From the NCBI GenBank assembly GCA_964513095.1, contig CAZELH010000049.1, positions 1 to 5,157 of the forward strand: a stretch of 5,157 nt of DNA, written 5' to 3'. A program made the position numbers and the translations under genes. The notes under the pieces were generated by a model. It saw only the letters and a program-made list of their open reading frames with translations, did no database searches and had not been told where the DNA came from. Shown here in pieces: positions 1 to 4,989 of the stretch. Origin of the DNA: JBDKGD01 sp964513095 (GTDB lineage Bacteria; Patescibacteriota; Minisyncoccia; UBA6257; 2-01-FULL-56-20). Each line of letters starts with the position of its first letter. Position 1 is the stretch's first letter.

Positions 1-103
1 CTATTAAACTTTTTTGAATCTGTCCATCGGGTACGCCTTTTTCACGTGCAGTTTTAATAAATGCAATTAATTCTAAATAGTGTTTTGAATCATGCACGTC
101 CAT
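1..103 (-). CDS. N-terminal fragment of a small protein of unknown function (cut by window edge)
   Basis: Only the first 34 codons are inside the window. The start is the ATG at 103, the only start codon in this frame, which is open back to a stop at 140-142. The visible peptide begins MDVHDSKHYLELIAFIKTAR and goes on with a Lys/Glu/Gly stretch ending in QIQKSLI. It reads as a short amphipathic helical segment of the form hydrophobic helix, 'KGV', 'xxIxxSL'. From memory, similar helical N-termini precede membrane segments in many Patescibacteria proteins of unknown function, but the rest of this gene is not visible and no family can be assigned. There is no Shine-Dalgarno sequence. A -10-like TATTAT lies six bases plus one before the ATG, which suggests an almost leaderless mRNA. 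It is downstream of, and separated by a terminator from, the 218-859 gene, so it is probably its own transcription unit. Confidence 0.6.
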   Translation of the reverse strand, partial: MDVHDSKHYLELIAFIKTAREKGVPDGQIQKSLI

Positions 104-110
104 ATCTTTA

Positions 111-138
111 ATAATACAGCATTGAATAATTTTCTTAA
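111..138 (-). promoter_or_regulatory. Candidate promoter for the left-edge gene
   Basis: Read on the minus strand: TTAAGA (133-138, 4 of 6 to TTGACA), a 16-base spacer, and TATTAT (111-116, 5 of 6 to TATAAT). A start seven bases past the -10 box falls at about 104, one base before the ATG at 103. It lies just after the terminator of the upstream gene, where a new promoter is expected. The -35 match is modest in an AT-rich gap. Confidence 0.45.
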
Positions 139-154
139 TCTATTTGTTAACGAA

Positions 155-192
155 TAGAAAAACACCTCATCAGAAAATCCTGATGAGGTGTT
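155..192 (-). terminator. Intrinsic terminator of the 218-859 gene
   Basis: There is a perfect 13-base-pair stem, AACACCTCATCAG (161-173) with CTGATGAGGTGTT (180-192), and a six-base loop. On the minus strand the stem is followed by TTTTC, giving a short U-tract. The plus-strand side has A-rich sequence instead, so it works for minus-strand transcription. It starts 25 bases after the stop codon at 218-220. Confidence 0.88.
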
Positions 193-217
193 GAAAAAGA
201 AACAGCAGAAAACTAGA

Positions 218-859
218 TCAATAGGTCGCGCCACCACCATAAATATTTTTTGCTACGGCGAACGCGAACCCGCGGTCACGATCCCACCTATCACCAGACT
301 TACCGCGGCACGCAATGAGCCAGCGACCACCGCGGTCACGATCCACGCTCAGCAAGCTCAGATCGCCGTCGGAGTCGTTGATGGGTTCGTGCATAACAAC
401 GATGTACAACAGACCCATAGCTTTGATCTCCCCATCCGTGAACTTCTTACGAATGAGGCAAGCAACTTCGGCATTGAGCTTGAACAATTTACGCTGGTCG
501 GCCTCGGCGCGAATCTTCTTTGTGATCCGGTCGTCGTTCGTAAAGAGCATACCCTTGAGGACGGCGACTTCGGTCGTCACGCCGTTGGTCGGCGTAAAGT
601 CAGGGCTGAGGAGCACCTGCTTGGCGTGGCATCCAACGCGGGAACCGTTGCCTTCCAGAAGCGTAATCCATTCAGGGCCTGAAGTGCCGTCGGAGGTGAC
701 GTTGAAGGTGATGACACCATTTTCCTCGCGCCACGAACGGGGTGGTTCGGTGACAATGAGTTCACCACGAAGCAAAGCTCTTGCTCCTTCAACACCACCA
801 AGCTTATTAAAAACCGCTTCGACACTAACATCCTCGACATACAAATTGTATTTCGCCAT
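218..859 (-). CDS. Hypothetical protein, 213 aa, with variable-looking Trp/Gly/Arg-rich C-terminal tail
   Basis: A real gene of unknown function: it has a sigma70 promoter, a Shine-Dalgarno sequence and a terminator of its own. The protein has no signal peptide or membrane segment. Residues 1-160 look like a globular domain; landmarks are FNKLGG (17-22), LLRGEL (29-34), TSDGTSGPEW (55-64), GVTTEVAVLKGM (93-104), DRITKKIRAEAD (110-121) and EVACLIRKKF (131-140). The tail, residues 161-213, is rich in Asp, Arg, Gly and Trp and carries DRDRG twice, at 173-177 and 193-197, ending in a GFAFAV segment (197-202). From memory this matches a family of hypothetical proteins often present in several copies in Patescibacteria genomes, with a constant front and a divergent tail; I could not check this. 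Base composition differs from the neighbours: 56% G+C by hand count over 481-600, against 37% in a secY sample (4321-4380). This suggests transfer or a separate history. Its function is unknown. Confidence 0.85.
   Translation of the reverse strand: MAKYNLYVEDVSVEAVFNKLGGVEGARALLRGELIVTEPPRSWREENGVITFNVTSDGTSGPEWITLLEGNGSRVGCHAKQVLLSPDFTPTNGVTTEVAVLKGMLFTNDDRITKKIRAEADQRKLFKLNAEVACLIRKKFTDGEIKAMGLLYIVVMHEPINDSDGDLSLLSVDRDRGGRWLIACRGKSGDRWDRDRGFAFAVAKNIYGGGATY
270..344 (-). repeat. 15-base direct repeat inside the tail of the 218-859 gene
   Basis: The sequence CCGCGGTCACGATCC (plus-strand reading) occurs at 270-284 and again at 330-344. The copies are exactly 60 bases (20 codons) apart, in the same reading frame, and each encodes Asp-Arg-Asp-Arg-Gly. 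The codons between them are not repeated. The duplication lies wholly in the C-terminal tail region. Confidence 0.8.
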
Positions 860-865
860 GATATT

Positions 866-873
866 CTTCCTTT
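866..873 (-). promoter_or_regulatory. Ribosome binding site of the 218-859 gene
   Basis: On the minus strand AAAGGAAG ends six bases before the ATG at 859, a good Shine-Dalgarno match at normal spacing. It fixes the start. Only this gene and the plus-strand gene at 2654 have a clear site; secY, adk and map do not. Confidence 0.75.
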
Positions 874-949
874 CAACTGATAGTTGTGGCCTTTACATCT
901 CTGATAGAGACGCAAAATAACCTTGTTAAAATCAAAACCGTGCTGATAG
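874..949 (-). promoter_or_regulatory. Three CTATCAG boxes in the leader (candidate operators)
   Basis: CTGATAG (plus-strand reading; CTATCAG on the transcribed strand) occurs at 877-883, 901-907 and 943-949. The first two are centres of 13-base palindromes, CAACTGATAGTTG (874-886) and TCTCTGATAGAGA (898-910), both with a GAT centre. The third overlaps the predicted transcription start (about 944) and is not extended as a palindrome. The position just downstream of a strong promoter fits repressor sites. Small RNA hairpins in the leader are the other reading. Confidence 0.4.
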
Positions 950-950
950 T

Positions 951-979
951 TTTATACAGGCAATAAACTACTTTGTCAA
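951..979 (-). promoter_or_regulatory. Near-consensus sigma70 promoter for the 218-859 gene
   Basis: On the minus strand: TTGACA (974-979, perfect), a 17-base spacer, and TATAAA (951-956, 5 of 6). The -35 box lies in the last codons of map and the map stop codon lies in the spacer, so the gene is transcribed independently of the map operon. The predicted start near 944 leaves a leader of about 85 bases before the ATG at 859. Confidence 0.8.
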
Positions 980-1726
980 TACAACCGGCCCGTCTTTGGT
1001 GATGGCAATCGTATGCTCAAAATGAGCCGAAAGCGACCCATCGGCGGTCACAAAACTATCATCGGGCCTTTGCTTGATTTTGCATGTCCCCATCGCCACC
1101 ATCGGCTCCAAAGCCAACGTCATACCTTCCTCTAAATCCATCCCGCTTCGCGGAACCCCTTCGTTAGGAACATACGGATCTTCATGAAGTTTGTATCCGA
1201 CCCCATGTCCCGTTAATCCTTCAACCACGAAAAATCCAGCGGTCGTCACCACACGTGAAATCGCCGCACCAATATCTCCAATCGTATTTCCAATCTTCGC
1301 CTGTTTGATCCCCGCAAAAAGCGCATCGCGAGTAACAGTAATGAGTTTTGCAACTTCGGGAGAGATATCGCCAACCCCAACGGTAATAGCAGAGTCGACA
1401 TACAACCCATCAAGCACTAAGCCCAAATCAAGCTTCACCACATCGCCATTGGCAATCACGTATGAGCTAGGAAGTCCGTGAACAATTCCGGAGTTAACAG
1501 AAGAACAAAGCGTTGCAGGATATGGCTTTGCCGCACCATACGGTTTGTAATGCAAAAAGGCCGGCTTACATCCCGCCTGCGTAATGAGTTCATACGCATA
1601 CTCATCAAGGTCTTTGGTGGTAACGCCAACAGCAACTTTTTGTTCTAATTTTTTAATAACATCGGCCAAAATAGCACCGGCCTTTGCCATGGTGTTAATT
1701 TGATCGCTGTTTTTGTATGTAACCAT
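968..1726 (-). CDS. map: Methionine aminopeptidase, type I
   Basis: Removes the initiator methionine from new proteins in the cytoplasm, as a metalloenzyme. The 252-residue length is typical of the short type Ia form. All five metal ligands of the pita-bread fold are visible: Asp100 (KLDLG), Asp111 (YVDSA), His174 (TGHGVG), Glu207 (LEPMV) and Glu238 (FEHTI). The substrate-side His83 (VHGLP) and His181 (LHEDPYVPN) are also present. I chose the ATG at 1726, giving MVTYKNSDQI, because it matches the usual family N-terminus. A GTG at 1789 would add 21 unrelated, proline-rich residues. From 1726 the gene overlaps the end of adk by 32 bases, so the two are cotranscribed and probably translationally coupled; no Shine-Dalgarno sequence is visible. 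In many bacteria infA follows map; here an unrelated cassette does. Confidence 0.96.
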   Translation of the reverse strand: MVTYKNSDQINTMAKAGAILADVIKKLEQKVAVGVTTKDLDEYAYELITQAGCKPAFLHYKPYGAAKPYPATLCSSVNSGIVHGLPSSYVIANGDVVKLDLGLVLDGLYVDSAITVGVGDISPEVAKLITVTRDALFAGIKQAKIGNTIGDIGAAISRVVTTAGFFVVEGLTGHGVGYKLHEDPYVPNEGVPRSGMDLEEGMTLALEPMVAMGTCKIKQRPDDSFVTADGSLSAHFEHTIAITKDGPVVLTK

Positions 1727-2381
1727 AAATTTTAGTAAATAAGGCAAACGGGGCGGGGGTTCCGTCAAATTTCTTAATAGAGTACCCACGCTTTTTCAAA
1801 TATGTCAAGATTGGCACCGTTCGCTCTTTAAATTCTTGCTGGCGAATCGCAATGACTTTTGGATTATCGAGTGTTCGTTTATACAAAGCTCCTGCACATA
1901 CGGGACAGTGTTTTGGTTTTTTTGTTGGATAGTAAGTCGAAAGAAATGGTCGTCCGCATTCACGGCATATTAAACGCGCGGAATTGCGCCGAATAGATTC
2001 GGTAGATGAAATATCAATGTAACATGCGAACATATTTTGCTTGCCATACAATTCCTCCAACAGTGGCACTAACTGATGCGCTTCACCAATTGTACGCGGT
2101 GAACCACTAAACACCACCCCCAACCCCGCGGTAGCGATTTTTCGAGCATGTCGTTCCAACTCTTCCGCCACAAATTCTGGCGTCATCAACTTCCCCGTAT
2201 CAAACAACACGCGCTCTCGCGCAATAACAGGTTCTTTCTGTCGCTTTGGATCATGCACCGCCGCCTCCAATACCTTGCCCGTATCAAAGTGAACTAACGC
2301 CAATTTTTCCGCTAAAAAATTCGCCTGTGTGCCCTTACCACTCCCCGGAAACCCATACAACATAATAGCGATTTTATTCAT
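1695..2381 (-). CDS. adk: Adenylate kinase, zinc-LID form with divergent AMP-site motifs
   Basis: Catalyses ATP + AMP = 2 ADP in the cytoplasm. The 228-residue protein has the P-loop GFPGSGKGTQ (10-19), the NMP-binding region (about 33-68) and a LID with four cysteines, Cys139-x2-Cys142 and Cys159-x2-Cys162, which should bind zinc as in Gram-positive enzymes. Arg136 before the LID, and Arg180 and Arg187 after it, fit the catalytic arginines. Two motifs are unusual: the common STGDMLR is DTGKVLE (33-39), placing Glu where an AMP-binding Arg normally sits, and DGFPRT is SGSPRT (92-97), without the usual Asp. I recall similar variants in Patescibacteria, so this is probably lineage-typical and not decay, but it is unchecked. 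The start at 2381 gives the normal N-terminus; an upstream ATG at 2435 would run back into a repeat. The gene overlaps map. There is no Shine-Dalgarno sequence; an extended -10 box suggests a leaderless mRNA. Confidence 0.94.
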   Translation of the reverse strand: MNKIAIMLYGFPGSGKGTQANFLAEKLALVHFDTGKVLEAAVHDPKRQKEPVIARERVLFDTGKLMTPEFVAEELERHARKIATAGLGVVFSGSPRTIGEAHQLVPLLEELYGKQNMFACYIDISSTESIRRNSARLICRECGRPFLSTYYPTKKPKHCPVCAGALYKRTLDNPKVIAIRQQEFKERTVPILTYLKKRGYSIKKFDGTPAPFALFTKIYGYIQKQRSN

Positions 2382-2387
2382 ACCGAA

Positions 2388-2396
2388 AGTATACCA
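2388..2396 (-). promoter_or_regulatory. Extended -10 promoter of adk-map, predicted leaderless start
   Basis: On the minus strand TGGTATACT (2388-2396) is a TG-extended -10 box, with TATACT matching 5 of 6. Counting seven bases on from the last T places +1 on 2381, the A of the adk ATG. The -35 position holds only GCTACA (3 of 6), which an extended -10 tolerates. That weak -35 lies inside one of the CTACACCCTA repeats. Confidence 0.6.
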
Positions 2397-2427
2397 GAAA
2401 AGAGATAGGGTGTAGCCACTTTCACCC

Positions 2428-2504
2428 TCTGTCATCCCGAGCCTGGCGAGGGATCTCTGTTTGATAGGTAAGTGTGAGATCCCTCATATATTCGGGATGA
2501 CAGA
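2428..2504. repeat. 77-base nested inverted repeat (MITE-like or REP-like)
   Basis: The outer arms are TCTGTCATCCCGA (2428-2440) and TCGGGATGACAGA (2492-2504), a perfect 13-base pairing. The inner arms are GAGGGATCTC (2448-2457) and GAGATCCCTC (2476-2485), a perfect 10-base pairing, around an 18-base loop. Short unpaired strips of 7 and 6 bases separate the two stems. The GTCATCCCGA / GAGGGATC theme resembles intergenic repeats I recall from diverse bacterial genomes. It lies between the divergent adk and 2654 promoters and has no U-tract next to its arms. Confidence 0.85.
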
Positions 2505-2545
2505 TAGTCGATTTTTTTATATGTGTATTTGTAATTTTATCTATA

Positions 2546-2571
2546 CCCTAAACCCTACACCCTAGTGGCTA
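2546..2571 (+). repeat. CTACACCCTA / CTAGTGGCTA intergenic repeat, copy beside adk
   Basis: CTACACCCTA (2555-2564) overlaps CTAGTGGCTA (2562-2571), preceded by CCCTAAACCCTA-like sequence. The same two decamers recur in the same order at 3668-3691 beside secY. A third copy of the first decamer lies inverted at 2406-2415. The repeats bracket the inserted gene pair. Confidence 0.7.
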
Positions 2572-2576
2572 ATTTA

Positions 2577-2605
2577 TTGACTTATCACCAAAAATAGCTA
2601 AAAAT
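2577..2605 (+). promoter_or_regulatory. Candidate promoter for the 2654 gene
   Basis: TTGACT (2577-2582, 5 of 6) is followed by an A-rich -10 region: TAAAAA at 2599-2604 (16-base spacer) or AAAAAT at 2600-2605 (17), each 4 of 6. AAAAATAGC is repeated at 2590-2598 and 2600-2608, one helical turn apart, and could be a regulator site. The -35 match is good but the -10 is weak. Confidence 0.4.
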
Positions 2606-2642
2606 AGCGCTAGGTTTTTACCATCATCACAGTCAACGAAAC

Positions 2643-2647
2643 AGGAG
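2643..2647 (+). promoter_or_regulatory. Ribosome binding site of the 2654 gene
   Basis: AGGAG lies six bases before the ATG at 2654, a strong Shine-Dalgarno match. It supports that start. Confidence 0.8.
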
Positions 2648-2653
2648 AAACGT

Positions 2654-3085
2654 ATGAAAAACTATGGAATTTCTAGGGATGTAATGACCGCTCTCTGGTC
2701 ATACATCGCAATAATTTTTAGCTTACTTATTGTAATGGCAGATGTTTCAATAACAATATCATTGATTATTTGCATTTTGTTATTTTTGATAACACTTGCG
2801 ATTCGCGAGGTATGGCCAGTCCCCGTGACCGAAGCAGACGTACGTGCAGTGCTGCTAAATGCAAATCACAGTCTTACCCATAAGGAAATCGAAGAACGTT
2901 TAAATGATGTGTTTGGACTCACGCACACATGGCGAAAAGTGAGTAGGAATAAAACAAAAACACACATCATCAACTTAACTCAATCAAACAAACTGATGCA
3001 CAGGTATCGGAAAGTAATAGATGAAGAAAACGGGGGTAAAAAAGAAATACTCGAATTCTCTCTAGAAGATACACAAACTCAGTAA
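2654..3085 (+). CDS. Hypothetical membrane protein with two helices and a winged-helix-like C-terminal domain
   Basis: No family is recognised for this 143-residue protein. Two adjacent hydrophobic segments, about 13-29 and 31-50, form a helical hairpin with a short Ala-Asp turn. The remainder (51-143) is soluble and charged. After WPVPVTEADV come two helix-like stretches, ADVRAVLLNA (61-70) and LTHKEIEERL (74-83), then a basic stretch with WRKVSRNKTK, another helix near 108-118, and a likely beta hairpin (RYRKVIDEENGGKKEILEF). That order of helices followed by a wing suggests a winged helix-turn-helix tethered to the membrane, but this comes from reading the sequence only. Loss of contact with DNA is possible, as in domains that bind proteins. 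It is on the opposite strand to all other genes, has its own Shine-Dalgarno site, and ends at a terminator shared with the converging 3128-3577 gene. Confidence 0.8.
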   Translation: MKNYGISRDVMTALWSYIAIIFSLLIVMADVSITISLIICILLFLITLAIREVWPVPVTEADVRAVLLNANHSLTHKEIEERLNDVFGLTHTWRKVSRNKTKTHIINLTQSNKLMHRYRKVIDEENGGKKEILEFSLEDTQTQ

Positions 3086-3094
3086 ACACAAGAA

Positions 3095-3129
3095 AAGCCG
3101 TCACGCTATAGCGCGACGGCTTCTTTTTT
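3095..3129. terminator. Bidirectional terminator between two convergent genes
   Basis: The stem is AAGCCGTC (3095-3102) with GACGGCTT (3115-3122), extended past one A/C mismatch by CGC-TATA-GCG. On the plus strand it runs into CTTTTTTA, and on the minus strand into GGCTTTTCTT, so it can end both genes. The stop codon of the minus-strand gene (3128-3130) lies at the edge of the plus-strand T-tract. Confidence 0.9.
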
Positions 3130-3577
3130 ATCTCGGATGATAGCTTCGCCACAAATTACGCCACGGCTGATACAAAAGAAAAATAACCACACCAACCAGA
3201 GCAGAGTAGGCTCCCAAAATCGTAAAATACACAAGCCAACAAATTTCCTTGGCATAAAAATAGTACGGAAGCTTGTAATAACACTCAACCGGTGCAACAG
3301 GACCACTATGATTATGGGCGAGACGCTCCATCTCTGCTTCACGCATATACTCAGCAATCGTAGCATGCATAAATGTAAAAAATACTGCCAATACGCCAAG
3401 ATATTCAATAAGCCCTTTTTTAGTGATTAAAAGCACACCAATAAGCAAAAACATTACAAATGCCCCTTCAATATGGTACGTGCGACAGTGAAAAATCTTT
3501 TTAAGTATTTCAACAACACGCACAGGAATGCGTAATATAAAATTACTTTTTTTATTATGCAATTGAGTATTGCTCAT
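3128..3577 (-). CDS. Hypothetical three-helix membrane protein
   Basis: A 149-residue protein of unknown function with three hydrophobic segments, about 36-52, 57-75 and 112-136. The N-terminal 33 residues are strongly basic and may form an amphipathic helix on the inner membrane face. The loop at 76-111 is charged at first (EYMREAEMERLAHNH), then aromatic (CYYKLPYYFYAKEICW). The C-terminus is basic (WRNLWRSYHPR). An odd number of helices with basic residues at both ends strains the positive-inside rule, so one segment may be re-entrant or the aromatic stretch may enter the membrane. From memory, similar small membrane proteins occur in Patescibacteria genomes. The start at 3577 has no Shine-Dalgarno sequence and I see no convincing promoter in the 117-base gap behind secY, so readthrough from secY is likely. 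Confidence 0.75.
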   Translation of the reverse strand: MSNTQLHNKKSNFILRIPVRVVEILKKIFHCRTYHIEGAFVMFLLIGVLLITKKGLIEYLGVLAVFFTFMHATIAEYMREAEMERLAHNHSGPVAPVECYYKLPYYFYAKEICWLVYFTILGAYSALVGVVIFLLYQPWRNLWRSYHPR

Positions 3578-3614
3578 GAGAAAATTGATGAGTGTGAATA
3601 GAATAGATACATGG

Positions 3615-3634
3615 ATCCCCGCTTCCGCGGGGAT
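3615..3634. repeat. Palindrome ATCCCCGC-TTCC-GCGGGGAT
   Basis: A perfect 8-base-pair stem with a TTCC loop, followed on the plus strand by GAC to give GGGGATGAC. The end resembles the GGGATGAC arm of the nested repeat at 2428-2504. No U-tract follows on the minus strand, so it is a dispersed palindromic repeat more than an intrinsic terminator of secY, though it could slow or process the transcript. Confidence 0.7.
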
Positions 3635-3664
3635 GACAATGCTCTATGCTTTGGTTTTTACTAT

Positions 3665-3691
3665 TGGCTACACCCTAAATTCTAGTGGCTA
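3665..3691 (+). repeat. CTACACCCTA / CTAGTGGCTA intergenic repeat, copy beside secY
   Basis: CTACACCCTA (3668-3677) and CTAGTGGCTA (3682-3691) occur in the same order and orientation as at 2555-2571, here four bases apart instead of overlapping. TGGCTACACCCTA (3665-3677) also matches the inverted copy at 2406-2418 over 13 bases. The repeat ends three bases before the secY stop codon. Confidence 0.7.
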
Positions 3692-3694
3692 TTT

Positions 3695-4966
3695 TTATTC
3701 AATTCCATCATACTCGCGAACTGTAAGTTGCGAATCAATCTGACGCATAATCTCAAGTGCCACAGCTACCACGATTAAAATTGCGGTCCCCGAAATGGTG
3801 ATGACAGAAATACCCGTAACATACTGCACAATGGAAGGCAAAACGGCGATGAAACCCAAAAACAACGCACCAAACAAAGTAATTTTTTGTACCGTTTGAG
3901 AAAAGTACTTTTCCGTGGCTTCGCCAGGACGAATTCCGGGGATAAATCCGCCATTGCGCTGTAAATTCTTAGAAATTTCTTCTGGATTGAAGGTAATAGC
4001 GGTGTAAAAATAGGTAAAGATAAACACCAAAGAAAAGTAGAAAATACCGTAGGCAAGATGATTGTTTAAAAATCGAGTCACATAATCATTGACAATCAAT
4101 CCGTACTTCGCGGAAAACAACGTGGTGATTTGTGCGATAAATTGAGGGAACAATAATACAGAAATAGCGAAAATCAATGGAATCATACCGGCTTGATTTA
4201 CTTTTAAAGGCAAATAGCTCGAAGCTCCTCCGTAAATTTTATTCCCGCGTACACGCCGAGCATACGCAATCGTAATGCGACGCTCCCCTTCGTTCAAAAA
4301 GGTAACCGCGGCAATAATCGCCACTGCAACAAACACAAACACCACATACTTTAAAAGCTGATCAGAGCTATAAGAAACAATCGCATTGCCAAAGGTGGTA
4401 GGAAGACGGCTAATAATACCGGCCAAAATAATCAACGAAATACCATTGCCGATTTTTTGTTCAGTAATCAACTCGCCCAACCACAACGCAATCATCGATC
4501 CCGCGCTAATAATAATAACGTTCGTAAGTAACGCAAGAAGACTTGGACGAGCAACCACACCCTGTGAAATTAAAATTGTTAGAAAGGAATATGATTGTAT
4601 AAAGGCCAACGGAATAGTAAGCAACCGAGAGTATTGATTAAATTTTGCTTGACCCTGAGAACCCTGCTCATAATACATCTCCTTGAACTTAGGAAATACA
4701 ATCGTCAACAACTGCATAATAATCGTGGCAGTAATATACGGACCAACACCAAGCATCAAAATAGAGAGGTTAGCTAACCCACCTCCTGAAAAGAAGTTAA
4801 GAAACCCAAAAAATTGATTAGAACCAAAATATTCCTGTAATCGCGCAACATCAATACCGGGTATAGGAATAGCCGCAAGCAATCGAAAGGCTACCAAAAG
4901 ACCCGCCACAATAAAGACCTTTCTACGAAGATCCGGGATGCGAAAAACTTGAAGTAATCGGTTCAT
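3695..4966 (-). CDS. secY: Protein translocase subunit SecY
   Basis: The pore-forming subunit of the SecYEG channel in the inner membrane, through which SecA or the ribosome drives unfolded proteins. At 423 residues it is full length for the family. Ten membrane segments can be read at about 17-38, 68-90, 113-136, 145-168, 172-190, 206-226, 255-278, 302-325, 361-382 and 388-408. Family landmarks are PIPGID (34-39), the plug region after FFSGGGL (58-64), KIGNGISL (171-178), GERRITIAYARR (227-238), PLKVNQAGMIP (253-263), and the large cytoplasmic loop FNPEEISKNLQRNGGFIPGI (326-345) with RPGEAT just after it, which contacts SecA and the ribosome. The ATG at 4966 gives a normal N-terminus. It follows rplO, as in the spc operon, but with a 150-base gap and a likely promoter; adk, its usual next neighbour, is displaced by an insertion. 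No Shine-Dalgarno sequence is visible. Confidence 0.98.
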   Translation of the reverse strand: MNRLLQVFRIPDLRRKVFIVAGLLVAFRLLAAIPIPGIDVARLQEYFGSNQFFGFLNFFSGGGLANLSILMLGVGPYITATIIMQLLTIVFPKFKEMYYEQGSQGQAKFNQYSRLLTIPLAFIQSYSFLTILISQGVVARPSLLALLTNVIIISAGSMIALWLGELITEQKIGNGISLIILAGIISRLPTTFGNAIVSYSSDQLLKYVVFVFVAVAIIAAVTFLNEGERRITIAYARRVRGNKIYGGASSYLPLKVNQAGMIPLIFAISVLLFPQFIAQITTLFSAKYGLIVNDYVTRFLNNHLAYGIFYFSLVFIFTYFYTAITFNPEEISKNLQRNGGFIPGIRPGEATEKYFSQTVQKITLFGALFLGFIAVLPSIVQYVTGISVITISGTAILIVVAVALEIMRQIDSQLTVREYDGIE

Positions 4967-4989
4967 TGAAATAGATAGTAATTCGCTCC

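Noticed and set aside
898..910. Resemblance of TCTCTGATAGAGA to a TetR operator half
   Set aside because: The match is limited to a short core and the spacing of a full tet operator is absent; no TetR-type gene is in the window. Kept only as a generic candidate operator.
188..920. Long plus-strand open frames across 188-682 and 315-920
   Set aside because: They are antisense to the 218-859 gene, arise from its higher G+C, lack ribosome binding sites, and their peptides have biased composition with no recognisable family.
1727..1789. A longer map reading frame from a GTG at 1789
   Set aside because: It adds 21 residues (GTLLRNLTEPPPRL and so on) unlike any methionine aminopeptidase N-terminus and lies deep in adk; the ATG at 1726 gives the expected family start.
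2382..2435. A longer adk reading frame from an ATG at 2435
   Set aside because: It would begin inside the 2428-2504 repeat and translate through the extended -10 promoter; adenylate kinases start just before the P-loop, as from 2381.
2546..2564. Telomere-like CCCTAAACCCTA sequence
   Set aside because: Only a few imperfect units in a small bacterial intergenic region; better explained as part of the dispersed CTACACCCTA repeat.
2592..2616. Hairpin in AAAAATAGCGCTAGGTTTTT
   Set aside because: Beyond the TAGCGCTA core the flanks do not pair in register, so it is not a credible terminator or attenuator.
3615..3634. Intrinsic terminator for secY
   Set aside because: The stem is stable but no T-tract follows it on the minus strand, and the gene downstream lacks a visible promoter of its own, which argues for readthrough.
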